This document shows, in pieces, positions 11,848-24,362 of a stretch of 64,000 bases of DNA (its first letter is position 1; the number at the start of each line of letters is the position of its first letter). The DNA is taken from contig JABBOT010000005.1 of NCBI GenBank assembly GCA_016165875.1, forward strand, positions 5,675,186 through 5,739,185, read 5' to 3'. The notes under the pieces were generated by a model. It searched no databases. It had not been told where the DNA came from and saw nothing but the letters and a program-made list of their open reading frames with translations. The stretch comes from Acanthopleura granulata. Lineage: Eukaryota > Mollusca > Polyplacophora > Chitonida > Chitonidae. Position numbers and translations under genes: made by a program.

Positions 11848-11850
11848 GTA
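11842..11850 (+). other. Candidate splice donor at the end of receptor 1
   Basis: GA|GTAAGTA is a near-perfect metazoan donor. It cuts after the second base of the fifth codon beyond the sixth-from-last landmark Trp-Lys-Leu of helix 8, the same point and phase as the donor in the paralogous receptor (48229). The exon would end at 11843. Confidence 0.65.
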
Positions 11851-13480
11851 TATGTATGTGTGTAGTAAGTCATCCGTCAAATACACAAGGCACTAACTGT
11901 ACATCTGAGGAAATTGGTGATGCGACTGGGATGTTGGTTTTGTTGATCTAGAGAGACGGAATATGAGGTTAACTTGATTTCCCATGCACCAGGCGTTGTT
12001 ACGCTACACCTGGGAACTTTCTATTTTTATCAACAATGTGAAAAGAAAATGTAATTTTACAGCACATCCAAGTGTAAAAATAATGCTGCAATTTTAGGTA
12101 TGAATTTACATTGTAGGATTATTACATATGGTGCAAATGTTCATCACACCTCTAAATTTACAAATGTATTGCCCATAAATTCAATAACCAGTGTAATTTT
12201 TCACGTAAAAGAGGTGTTACTAAACAGGTGAACACGTGATAAATATACAATTTTCTCTACAACAACGTGTAAATATACAGCTAAATTTACTGGCTACAAA
12301 ATTGCCCTCTTTACTGTAAAACAACAAAACTTGTTTTTGAAGTCTTAGGTTCGCGTTTCTTCATCATTCCATCTCGTTTTATCGTTCAAGTGGGAATGGC
12401 TATGCAAATAATAGTTTCTCTGCGGTACGTTGGTGTGATATCATAGGCAGTCTCTTGAGTCCCATTGCCTGTCGTGACACGATGATGTAACCATACTCAG
12501 CCGCTTTACAACCGCATCATGAAATAGCTCACCATGTCAGAAACCAATTGGAAAGGACTATATCGTAAATTGTGTTGCCATTAAGATTGTTCAACCCGTA
12601 AGCTCGTGATAATCAGTAAGCAATCAAATAAATGACATAATCCCTTCAGTACAGGCCTTAGAGGCCCATTTTCTACAATGATTTGTCATTTCAAATTGGT
12701 TATTTCAAACTTTTCATGAAAACCTCGGAGACCTGAATCGCGTGTGACACGGCTTAACGCCCTAGTAAGGCAAAGAGTAGAAAAAATCGATGTTTGAGCT
12801 TAATACCCTTCATCTGAATGATAGCATCAATATCAATTCTGGGCTGCTGTGTTGGCTGACAATTTGGCATGTGCCTTGAATGTGTGTGATAATGTTGGTT
12901 CATGGTAACATTTTTGGATTCAGTATATTTACATGACCAACATGATTAAATCATTTGATCGAACCGTCAAGACTAAATGTATCCAAGTGATCTTGCTAAC
13001 AGATCAAATTAAGTTAGGCTTACCATTTTTGTTCATTTTCTGAACTACGTCGCTCTTTCAGGAGAACATCGATTGTCTTCATTAGGATAAACTCTTTGAG
13101 CAGCATGGTTCTTCCCCACATCATCAATATCATTGATACATAATTCACGCTTTACAAACTGTTGGCATGTAGTGTCACTTCTGACCAATCCCTGCTATCT
13201 TAGTGACAGTTGTGAATAAAAAGTATATATCCAGGGGAATCAAATTCCACTCACTCTCAAAATTAAACAAATCGAATTACCGATATATTACCCATTTCCT
13301 GACGATACAAGTTAGACTTACTTATCTCAGCATACTCTACGTTCCCCGCCCTGACAGAACTGCAAATAGTACATACTCTGCCCTTTATCTTCATAAAAAT
13401 TCTATGAAAACTGGATTCCAATCACCGATTTCACTTTTAGTGGTGACACACCAAAATAGGATCTAGGTTGCTGCCTTCGT
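11850..13480. other. Downstream of receptor 1, no gene recognised
   Basis: If the donor at 11844 is used, a short 3' exon encoding the cytoplasmic tail should lie here or further on; I could not pick it out. 12040-12330 is AT-rich, with recurring 'gtaaattta' and 'tgtaaa' motifs on both strands, possibly a decayed foldback element. Confidence 0.35.
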
Positions 13481-13489
13481 TTGGACCGT

Positions 13490-13610
13490 GACAGTAACAC
13501 TTGATATTGCCATGTCGTGTCACAATGTAAGGAATTCTGACCGTAGCACTTTATGTTGCCGTGTCGTGTCAGTGTACAAGGAATTCTCACGATAAGCAAC
13601 ATCATAGGAT
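13490..13610. repeat. Two-copy tandem repeat, ~59 bp
   Basis: 13490-13548 and 13549-13610 share 'gccatgtcgtgtca' / 'gccgtgtcgtgtca' followed by 'aaggaattct'. It is a simple tandem duplication with moderate divergence. Confidence 0.7.
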
Positions 13611-15256
13611 CAGTAATCTGACAAATGAATTGCAGGCTTCTGCATTTCTGCATTTGCTTGGTCAAATCGCCAAGTATTAAATATGCATACTGTTTGTTTT
13701 TGCCGTCGTTGTTTTCTCTCTGACTACAGCGGATTATAAAACAACGATTTTCATGAATTTGTGGCCTACGGACCAAATGGACACCAAAACGTCACAAGGC
13801 TAGCGATACCTGGATGTGAACCTCAGCTATGCGCATTGGCGCTTATGGCCGTCAGGTCTATCCACTATACCTGTGATCTCCTGCACACATATTGTATTTT
13901 GTTTAAACGCACCCGTCACACGGTCAGCTGGCACGTCTGATGAGAATTTATAAGATGTTAACATGGAGATACTCTCATCATACCCCGTGTAATTAAGTAA
14001 GTTTCTTTCCACACAATGCGATTATCTCCCACATGTTGACAAATGGGGATTGCGCAGGTGGAGTTACCATGCTAGCTTCTGAGATAACACCAAATGGTCT
14101 GAGCTCCCTGGTCATTTTCCCTAAGAGACAACGTGAACGTTTAGTGCTGTATCTCAGCGTCAAACATTCCATGGCCAACAAGGATTGGTGCATATCTCGC
14201 CCAGCCTATTAGAAAGCAACCATGAAAATCTTGGCGCAGGTCGACCGTCAAAATCTGGAGCGTCTTATGCCAGAGGGTGGGGAGGGGCGCCTGGTAACAT
14301 CAAGGGACGTCACTCATCACCACCGGATACTTGGTACCCTCTCGCCAAAATTTCAATCTTTCACCAATAAAACTCATACCTGTCCAAAGCTCAGGCAATT
14401 GTCATACCAATCATACCAATGTGGCAGGCAGCAAAAAAATACCCACAGATTGTTTGTACTGAATTGGTACTGCATGATTCCAACTGGGTAGAATACCAAG
14501 AAGACTGCCTTGTATAGCTCCTCAAGTGGATGTTAATGACAAGTATCGGTGAAAAGACCACTGAAAAGTATTATCCTACCTTCTTTTCTTTCACCACTCT
14601 TCTCGTTAAGATTTTATACAAAACATGACTTCTAATGTGGTGAGATAAAACCGAGTAAAACCACATCACTGTGGTTGTGCCTTCTGACATTCACTAATGG
14701 CTACTCGTGTACAAAGGCGAGATGCATGTATTTCAACGTTGAATTTGATCACTGGGATTAAAATAATTTTTGTGATATCATTAATACTTAAAGTGGTTCG
14801 AACAACAACTATCTAGACAGTCAGTAAATTAATCCTCTGTTGTTCTGGAGACAGCTGCCAGTCTTTCACTTCGATCGTGAAATATGAGATTGTGTAACGC
14901 GTGACTGTCAGTCAGAGAACTATTCTGTAGACGCAGACCTCATTGACAACCAGCCTGACTGTACACCTGACACAAGCTGACCTCACAGTTCTCTCCCAGC
15001 TGCTCGGAAATTACATCATACCTGTTGGAAATCGCAGGATGTATGCCGTCTAGGAATTTGATTGCGTGATAATACGAGAAAGTTACTTCAGCACGACTTA
15101 GACGTAAGACCAATATCGCGTTACCCATCTATTTCTTGACATACAAGGCTGTAGACATATTGTGAACGCTCCCGCACCTCAGGAATCGGAGCAGGAAAGC
15201 TCGATCTTAGAGAAGTCTAATGCCCCCCCCCCTTCCCCTTATCTGACTATAATTTG
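13611..15256. other. Non-coding stretch, nothing recognised
   Basis: An ATG frame of 89 codons (14222-14491, +) and shorter ones are present but match no family I know. A C-rich run lies at about 15222-15237. Confidence 0.35.
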
Positions 15257-15523
15257 TTCTCCATGGCTCAGTCGGTTAGCTCGCTATCGCAGCACAATGA
15301 CCCGAAGCCTCCAACCAATGTTTTCGCTGTGAGTTCAAAACCAGCTCATGCTGGCTTCCTCTCCGGCCGGACGTGGGAAGATCGGCCAGCAACCTGCGGA
15401 GGGTCGTGGGTTTCCACCGGGCTCTGCCCGGTTTCCTCCCACCATAATGCCGGCCGCCGTCGTATAAGTGAAATATTCTTGAGTACGGCGTAAAACACCA
15501 ATCAAATAAATAAATAAATAAAT
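15257..15523 (+). repeat. SINE-A, near full-length copy
   Basis: This copy has a tRNA-like head with a pol III box A-like TGGCTCAGTCGG (15264-15275) and a box B-like GAGTTCAAAACC (15331-15342). The body is 'cggccggacgtggga..gccagcaacctgcgg' and 'ggtttcctcccaccataatg'. The 3' module is 'gtcgtataagtgaaatattc' and 'gagtacggcgtaaaacacc', ending in an (AATA)n tail. No clear target-site duplication was found. The segmental duplication copy A begins immediately after the tail. Confidence 0.88.
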
Positions 15524-17473
15524 ATTGGATTTCAATTATCAAAACACCAAAACGCTGCCGATATACAGACTCGGAATTTAATATCACACATTCTCTGTAT
15601 GAAATATTGCTAAGCTGGTGATGAAAACCGACCAAATACTGGAATTTGTGCCACCTCTTTCATGGCATATCAGTGATTTCCCCTTGCGGATTTGTCTGAC
15701 TCAACAAGCCCGAGGCTCTTTGCGTTTTGGCCATAACAACAGGTCACCATGAGGACTGTCAGTTTGCGATTTCAACTAACCATACACTGACATTACAGCT
15801 GTGGAATTTGGTTGCACGACTGAGTAAAGGTACATTGGCTGAACTGGCTTACAAACCTTGCCCTGTCACTCGTTGTGCTGATGAGGCGTAGAACGTCTGC
15901 ACCATTAGGTTATCACAGGGGAAATCACGAATAGTGTGCTTTATCTTCCAATATGGAGTCATGCCTAGTGTGAGCTAAGGGTAGATGTGTAAATGAACTG
16001 TGGACCGTCTAATCGCCACTGACCTCTGCAGTGTTTATATTTGCCAAATATATTAATACATTATATTGGGAACTGAATCAGAGGATGCGGCTATAAAATC
16101 TTCTCTCTACGATATGCAATAAACACACCTGGGAGGTTGCATTTAGTAATATCGCAGTCAACTAATGTTGTCAGAACTATGTGTCAGTAAACAAAGGAAT
16201 CCATCCGTTGTTTGTACCGAACAAGGCTGGATGGATAACCAAATGTCCTTTTTTGTTTCGGGGGTGTCATATTAATTGGTTTGTGAACTGGGCCTATCGC
16301 TGTTCGCCTGTCGCGGGCACTTCGTCGTTATTGGTCGAGAGGCAATTTTACGATAGTCACACTCACAAAGGTTCAGAGAAAGCACAAAACCCATGCACGC
16401 ACCCATGGTCGTCCAGTTTTAAACAGATTTACCCGTCAGCATATTATTAGTTACATGGTTACTGAGTGAAAGGATACGATCTATATGGGGTCTGTAAGTC
16501 TCATTATTGGGCGAGGCGGGAAACAAATTTATCCCGCTGAAGACCATAAAACCTACACTGAAATTTTTTCTTGAAGAAAAAAAGAAGCTTCAACATTAAT
16601 TTCATGCTGCGTCCTTGAACTTTGAATTACCAAGCAGTGAGCTGGGAATTATAACGTCATAACTGTAGTGTTGTGGCAATATTCCTTTGTGACCTTGTGT
16701 CGTTGGTGTCGTTGTTGCATCACACTGTAACTGCTGCGTCATAGCGTTTACCCTATGGTTGAGTCATCAGACGTATACATCATCTACTGCCGGGTATAGA
16801 GATATACACGTGTGTCACGTGACCATTACTGTCTAATAAAAAGCAGAGGATTTCGTCTGATGTGGAATAATGGTACATATAGTTCCTCCACTTAGAATAA
16901 ATGTTCGACACTTGGAAGAAAAAGTTGCTTTCACTGAAAGTATATTCGTGTTTTGTCACGAAATATACCTGGCGGCAGAACTGTCTTATAGTGTCATCAA
17001 ACTTACCGTGCCACTAGTATGTCAATAAAACCTCTTACCTGACGTATAGACTAGGTAACACAGAAGAAGAGGTAGTACCCGTAGAAAATTACTCCTGTCA
17101 CGATTGTGGGACTTTTTGCGCACCCCATGTCCAGCTCAATGTGTCAGTTTTCCTGTCGGTCTGTATGTCGGCCGAATTTTTGACAACCTGTCTTTTACCA
17201 ACGAACATTCACATAACGTGAGGTTTGGGTACAAAACGACATCAACATTTCGCCACATGTTGCAAATTTACGCTTCTCTGACAAATAAGTCTCTGAAGAT
17301 TCCAGTGGCGAAACATGGTGAAATGATTCGTTCGAATTCGCGTTACCGTGAAAAGTAGTGCCACATTAGTTGTAGCCATAATTTTAGATATACTTATATG
17401 GCATTTGTACTGATACTGACAGTTTGATGCAGATACTGTGCTTAATGTGTTTTGTTGAAATATATTCATAACA

Positions 17474-17616
17474 GGTTCGCTAGTCCCGCTGCGGCTTTAA
17501 GTCAGCAGTTTGGTCAGGTGTATCACGAAGTTCGGTTGATCGGTACGGCCACCTTGGTTTCCCCTACCGATAAATTTGGTGCACAATTCTTATGTGGAGT
17601 GGTATGTACTATTTAA
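17474..17616 (+). other. Conserved island, copy A (possible exon relic)
   Basis: The first 95 bp (17474-17568) differ from copy B at only 7 positions, against a much lower background on either side. The frame giving RFASPAAALSQQF.. then GQVYHEVRLIGTATLVSPT is open in both copies to a TAA at the same place (17614 here). Copy A has no ATG in this frame. The island may be an exon or a constrained regulatory sequence; the function is unknown. Confidence 0.4.
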
Positions 17617-17999
17617 ATCAATAAATAATACTCAAAATGAGGTAGTGTAAAGCCAGGACTAAAGGTTTGTATTAATTGTGAATACCTGATATCAGTGTCT
17701 TTTGCCTTTTATGTAAAAGTTGAGGGTCTTAGTCTCCTTAGTGAAGAAATTCTAAAAGTATACTTCTGCAAATCCGCTTTTAAGGCTGAATAACGACACA
17801 TATAGTCTTGGGAAGATCAATTTATCTTTGTCTTGCTCAACCCTCTGTCTAACTTTAGCTCAGCGTGTGAAATATGGCCTTTTACCGGTCTGATCAATAA
17901 CATTTAAATCATATTATGTCTTTTGTTCTAGTGATGTTCACTACAACCGAAATAGCCTTGACGGACATGAGTCGTATTGCGATGTATCGATCAGCTGAA

Positions 18000-19395
18000 A
18001 ACTGACGGGAACGTTGTTCTGGCTACATCCTGTGGACAAAAACATGGCAACTTTGTTTCACATCAGTGTCCTGTAGCTAATATTCATTATGCAAATCAAT
18101 CGCCTTTACCTTCAATATACTGATAAGGTCTAGCATCTTTTCTATTTGTTTTAGTTGATTTTCCCAGCATTTAAAAATGTGTACCCCTGTCGAATTATTT
18201 ATGGTGCTCATAATGAGAAAATTGATAGTTCAACTCTGTACACATAATGACAACGATTCTTGTCTGCTTGTCTGTTGGAGCAGAGACAGCATACTGGAAT
18301 CGAGGCATGGCACAGCCGTCAGGAGAGTGACAGTGAGCGAGGGCCTGATTTTACTCAGACGGGGCACAGTCATGGACGCTATTTCTCATTTCCGGCGTGG
18401 GACTGTGGCAGACTGTGAAAACATCAAATGCCGTGCGACGTTTTCCGATGGTATGAGCACAACTGATGTCAGCAAAACCTAACAGAGGCCGGTGATTTCT
18501 CAAAGGCTCAACATTCTAGCAAGAGGAAAAGTCTGGAAAAGTATTTCTAAGTTTACCCTAACTGTAGATTGCCAACTAAACACGGCACGAAGGGGAAAGT
18601 TAAACGCATGATCATACTTGCACACTGTTTGAAATCCACTCGTGGTAGAATCAACGCCTGATTGAACAAGCACATAGTGTGAAATACACACTTTGGCAAT
18701 TCAACACCTCGTGCAACAAACATACTTTGACAGATCTGTGCGTGTGAGATTCGGCATCTTGTTCAACAATCCACACGTGGGAGATTCGTCGCCTTTTTGA
18801 ACAAGAATACAGTGTGGAAATTACACGTGGGCGGTTCGGCGCTCTGTTAAACAAGCACTGTGAGAAATCCACACGTGGGAGATTCGATGCCTTGCTCAAC
18901 AAACACACTCTCTGAAATCCACAAGTGGGGGATTCAATGCCTGGTTCAACATAATCACGGTGTGAAAATCACACGTGAGAGATTCGGCGCTCTATTGAAC
19001 AAGCACACTCTGTGAAATCCACACGTGGGTGATTCAGCATCTGGTTCAACAAACACACCGTGAGAAATCTACACGTGGGAGACAAAACGCTTTGTTCAAT
19101 AAATACACTGTATGAAATCTACAGGGGCCAAAGTTACTGGCTTGACTGAAATAGTGCAATGCAGATGGATGAAAATGTACAAGTAATGGAAGTTTTAGAT
19201 ATCAAATGAATTTTAACTATTCCATTTTTGTGGTATGAAGACAAATATAAGGGTAAATCTCGAGACAAATCCTTCTCAAAAATCGACTGCAGACAGTTGT
19301 GTTTACCTGTCCCCTACAGATACTTGTGGATCATTGCATCAGAAAGTACTTACGACCATTAATTCATGTGGGAGGAATGGCTTGACTGATGTGAA
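18000..19395. other. Copy A-specific insert of ~1.4 kb
   Basis: Sequence homologous to copy B stops near 18000 and resumes near 19395. The insert contains the 50-bp satellite and an ATG frame of 101 codons (18177-18482) with a loosely repeated R(R/H)GT(V/A) motif, of no known family. No terminal repeats were detected, so whether this is an insertion in A or a deletion in B is unresolved. Confidence 0.55.
18587..19130. repeat. 50-bp satellite array carrying CACGTG in most monomers
   Basis: About 11 monomers of 50 bp. The 'acacgtgg' anchor or a variant recurs at 18773, 18823, 18871, 18921, 18971, 19021 and 19071, followed by 'gattc' and 'gttcaacaa.cacac'. The first four monomers are more diverged. 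Six monomers contain the palindrome CACGTG (18774, 18824, 18872, 18972, 19022, 19072), a canonical E-box. Regulatory use is only a possibility. Confidence 0.9.
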
Positions 19396-20675
19396 ATTCA
19401 TAGAAAAAGAGTTTTCTGTTTGAGAATCTAGACGTTAGCTGCCGTTATTGCAACTTATTATCACAAGCATGGTTCTGTATTATGTTGTGCCAGCGATACA
19501 CAACGTTCAGTACTCCATACACGATAGTATCACATGGTTGTCAATGTCAAATAAGTATGGCAACATTTTCCGAATTTCAAAAAAAAAAAACATGTGTGAA
19601 GAGCTTAGGTTTTGTCGCTAGATGTATAATGCAAATGTGTGCTATGGGAATCAATGGCGAGTGCTATCTGATGCAGATAGATTGTGTCTTAAACCTCTCA
19701 CAGAAAACACATTGTCGCGCTTAATTATGATTTACACAACCATTCAGAGACAATGTACGAATGGCGTGTTTCAATTTTCATATACATTGTCGTGTGTCTT
19801 ATGGTTGTAAACATTGTCATATGTCTTGTGTCAATTAATGAAGAAATGGAATTATTCCAAGAGTTCGCCAAATGTTTGGTAGGTGTGTTTTCTATTGAGA
19901 CGTTGCCCTGCGCTGTTATTCTAGGCTCGTTTCGTTAAGGCGCCTATTGTTTAAACTATCACCATCTGTGACCTTTTTACATTTTGTATATGACATTGTA
20001 ATTATTTATAGCATGGATGATCAGCTTTATGATTTTATCTACTGTTCGTAATGGATACAACTGTGGGCCGGGAAAATAAATTGTCTATATATGTTTACAT
20101 TGTGGTAATCTGTTTAATGTGCTAAAGGTGCAATCGTACCATAGACTCAGATCCTTGACAGCATCTGTTTGTAGACCACCCAAAATTATCCGTCAGCCGT
20201 AACTGACCATCACACTGTGTGCACTATTAATAGCAGCATCAGGAACTTTTCTGAAAGGAAAATTACTGACAACTTCGCACAGACAGCTGGTTTAGTTGCA
20301 TATTAAAGGAAAACGATACCATTATCACCAATATGCCTACTTGTTAACTGCGCGTGGGAGTTAAGTTATGAGGTATCCACGCCATCAGCAGTTTATGGCG
20401 TGCTTTTGACATGCTTAAATGGAGTAAATGTTCTATACCATGTTTTGGTACAGCCACGGAAATGACTTGACACTAATGTACGTGAATGCATATTAATTTA
20501 GTTAATAATTCTAAATATGATTTTGTAGGACTGCTCCTCAAAGCTGAGTAAATAGCTGAGAAATCAAATCATCACAAGGTAAAATGACAGTTCTTCATCG
20601 GTCCACTTATTCTTCACGAAAACTCCCAATGAACGAAGTCTAACCCAGTTTCCGCGCGTCGCGTTGTCAGGAAAT

Positions 20676-20714
20676 ATATCTATCTATATATATCTATATA
20701 ATATATATATATAA
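20676..20714. repeat. AT-rich microsatellite (tatcta/ta)n
   Basis: A run of 'atctatatatat' type repeat about 38 bp long. It is present in segmental copy A and absent at the matching place in copy B (near 28425). Confidence 0.85.
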
Positions 20715-22156
20715 GGTGACGAGCTGCATATTTTATATTGAAAACAATAAGTGGTACCACATCAAAGCCGAGCTTTGTAATTAAACGCACTTCTCTGATA
20801 CTCATCAGTTAATTGACCTGTGAATGAATAAGTGGTATCATGGTAGACCCACCACTAGTAGGCTGTCCTTAATTGTCCCTGTTCGATATGTACCGGGTTG
20901 AGTTGGTTGCTTATGCTAAGTTAAGTGAGTGATGCTTGTTTCAACCCAGAACCGGTGCCATCTGGCACATCGACGTTTTTCAAATATGCCAGATATCACC
21001 TGCTCTGATACACACATCGTCGGGATTGTAAGTAAGTCTATCGATTCTGAAAGGTTTGTTTAAATGAGCCGTATGGCACTGGCGTTAAGCACCACTTATG
21101 CTTTTCAATCAGCGAGCAGCATTCAGGTGCACAAGACGGTAAGTAGCAAGGCTGCGTTATGGGTTATCGACCTATCCGCTGCGTCATTTCGCCGACGGGT
21201 GAACACATAATGACCATATATTTTTTGTAATGATGACACATTATTATTAAATTTTGGATATGTTATATAAAATACATAAAGTATTTAAAACATAAAATGT
21301 AACAATATAAATATCAGGAAGCACAGTCCAGGGAAAGACAACTTTCTGCCCATTAATACATAGATGCACGTGAATGCTGGACATTTGACTGCCGATTAAG
21401 GTGCAGGGCCATTCAGTAACCATTCTTTCAATCCAATTCATGCGACAAATTTGTGAAGCTAATATACAACTGAAAATCAGATTATCCTGTTTCCAAAACG
21501 TAAAGAAGCTGAAATCCGTGTGTTGCTGACGGCGTCTCTGGATGAGAAGTTGTATTACTAGACCTGGAAATACTACACAGCACAACGGTTTTAAGCGTTA
21601 CCACTGAGCTCTTTCTCTGCTAGACATGTTGTCATTTTTGCAAAACCAGAAAACCAGTGCTAAACTCATTAGAATGGCTTGTTCTCGTCTAATGCCAATA
21701 ACATGTGCTTACCTTGTGAATGAAACTGTAACTTATTGCAACATTTATACAATGTTAATAGCATGGCCATTTATACAAAAATAAATGTTAAGCCCTGAAA
21801 GAAAAACTTAACTTAGAGCAACATTTATAGAAAAGTGCGCAATAAGGTGAAAACAACTGCAAGTGGTCGATGGGATTTAAGCTGACAAACCCTTGATACA
21901 TAAATATATCCAAATTGTTGTGTGCATGTAGAGGATATAATAAAAAGCCTACCAGTAGGGTAGGGATAGGGAATACTATGCACATATTCAGTCATCACAG
22001 AGCCACAATTTCCCGATGGTAAGAATCCACCAAGAACATCTCTCGGAAAACAGTGTGCCGGTCACCCCAGGGTCATAAACCTTTGCTGGACATAAGCCGA
22101 ATTTCTTCTCAACTTCTCTTCTCATAGCCGTTCACCTGTAAAGAGCAAAAACAAGA

Positions 22157-22157
22157 G

Positions 22158-22188
<31 letters not shown>

Positions 22189-22220
22189 AAAAACAAAAAA
22201 CAAATAAACAAACAAATAAT
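22157..22220. repeat. Poly(A) run with A-rich shoulder
   Basis: An uninterrupted A run of more than 25 nt is followed by 'ccaaaaacaaaaaacaaataaacaaac'. It could be the tail of a degraded retroelement, but no body was recognised upstream. Confidence 0.8.
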
Positions 22221-22790
22221 CCCTCTAATGGAACAAAGCGAATGTCATCGTTTTAACGGCGTATTGCAATTGCCTCAAATATTTCCAAAGGAAAGCGGTT
22301 TAAATCGATGTTTCCTTACAGTGTTCTCAAACATGCAATTAGATTTTTTGGATTCTTTCATTTAAGTGACATTTTTTCTTTCTAATATAAATGCTGCATT
22401 TTAGCTAAACAAGATAATATCCCATCACATACGGTAAAACATGCTTGAACTGAAGACCAATATAGAGTATAGCGTTGAACAATATTCATTGTCATGTAAT
22501 CTACTTGTCTCACTAGTGCTTTGTATCTACAAATACGGAGGTTCTGAGATGGAAATCTTTTGCCGCTAATGGAAAATAGACCTACTGGATCGTGTGGCGC
22601 GGCAAAAACGTTGTGCAATATCAGTATTTCGAAAACAATTCACGATGTTAAGAGGACACTTATTGAGGAACTTCCTGAGTTCACAAAAGTAACTGTGCAA
22701 AAAGGCTATACTTCCACTTTTGCATCGCTTTATCTTGGAACAGGTACAAGCATTAATCCATCACATTGATTCTGGTTCTCTTTCGGATTT

Positions 22791-23409
22791 GGATATATAT
22801 GTATGTCAGTTTTTTGAAATACACCTTGCATGAACACACATATGAATGCACCTACATCGAAGGAATAGCAGGCGGGAAGTTAGATCTTAGCGATTCCGCC
22901 TTCTATTATCACACTACACTCTGATGATTGTTTTATTAATTGATATCTGATACTGTTTTGATGTTTTCTTTTCTTATGTACTTGGCCAAATTATTTTGCG
23001 GCATGCATACGGCTGTTTATAAACTACTGAGAATTTTACTGAGACCCACCACTTAATGATCAGTACGGGCACATAAACAGATATTTGCATAACAGCCGAA
23101 AGTTAATTTTTACTTTTCCTTAATTATGTTGATTATATACCATGTAAAAACTTAAAATAGTGAATGTAGATGTCTCTTGCAAATAAAGCATTGACGCTTT
23201 ATATTTCGGGGCGATTACCTGAACACTCTTGTTTAACGAAAAAGTACTTTAATAAATCATGGATAGTTTTGTTTTGTGCATCTTCCGCTTGATCCATCAA
23301 ACTCGGCAAATGTCTGATTAAAATCATACATTTGCCCCTAAATTAAAGTCTGAATGGCATGGCCGATATAGCGAACAAACCTTTGGTCACAGTTAGCGTG
23401 GACGTTTTG
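22791..23409. other. Spacer between segmental copies, nothing recognised
   Basis: This sequence is not detectably homologous to the flanks of either copy. No gene or repeat family was recognised. Confidence 0.4.
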
Positions 23410-24362
23410 GTTTTCAATTATCAAAACATCAAAGCGTTGCCGATATACTGAATTTAATATGACACATATAGAATATGAAGATGTTGGGAGCCGATCAAAT
23501 ACTGGAATTTGTTCCACTTTTTTATGACATATGATTGAGTTTAATTCGCAGTCTGTCGCGACATGCCCAAGGAACTATGCGTTTTGGCCATAACAACAGG
23601 TCACCCTGAGGACAGTCAGTTTGCAATTTCAACTAATCATACACTGACTTTACAGCTATGTAGTTTAGTTGAATGACTGAGTTAAGATGCAATGGCTGAA
23701 CTGGCTTACAAGCCTTGCAAATCATCACTCTTTGTATTGATGAGGTGTAGGACGTCTGTGCCATCGAGTTATCACAGGGGAAATCACAAATAGTGCACTT
23801 CATCACCCAGTATGGAGCCATGCCCAGGCTTATCCAAGGGTAGACGTGAAAGTGGATTCTCTAATCGCCACTGACCTCTGCAGTGTTTATATTTGCCAAA
23901 CATAATAAGGTAGAGCAGTGGGGATAATGATTTAAACAGTGTTACCGATACATCCCATGTACGATGTGTCCCTCTCTTGGGAACTGAATCAGCGGATGCG
24001 GCTATAAAATCTTGTCTCCATGCTATACAATAACCACATCTGGGAGGTTCGGTTTAATAATATCAGTCAACTATAATTGTCAGAACTATGTGTCAGTAAA
24101 CAAAGGAATCCATCCGTTACTTGTACCGAACAAGACCGGGACATTGCAGTTCGTAATTGCTCTCGTTATCAATTGCAAGAAAAGAGGCTTTATCTGGGAA
24201 TTAGGACGTTATAAACTTGTTGACAATGTGGTGTCTATATTCCTTTGTGCCGTTGTGTCGTTGGTGTCAATGTTTTATCACATGCATTGTAGCTGATACG
24301 TCATAGCGTTCACCCTACTGTTGAGTAATCAGACGCATATCACGTCTGTCACATGACCATTG

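Larger units (their letters stand above)
15530..22790 (+). repeat. Segmental duplication, copy A
   Basis: This block is collinear with 23410-30760. Paired anchors are 15534/23415, 16170/24090, 17474/26590, 19490/27240, 20640/28385, 20890/28595, 22230/29575 and 22530/30445. Identity is uneven by eye, roughly 70-90%, so the event is old. Copy A has an extra ~1.4 kb (about 18000-19395) holding the 50-bp satellite, plus an AT microsatellite and a poly(A) run absent from copy B. No complete gene is recognisable in it. A polyadenylation-type AATAAA is kept in both copies (20075 and the equivalent near 27810). Confidence 0.88.

Noticed and set aside
15241..15520. True tRNA gene suggested by box A and box B motifs
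   Set aside because: No acceptor-stem pairing was seen, and the motifs sit in the head of a repeated SINE with an (AATA)n tail.
18587..19130. CRISPR array
   Set aside because: The repeats are contiguous 50-bp monomers without unique spacers, in eukaryotic DNA. The same applies to the 32-bp and 49-bp arrays.
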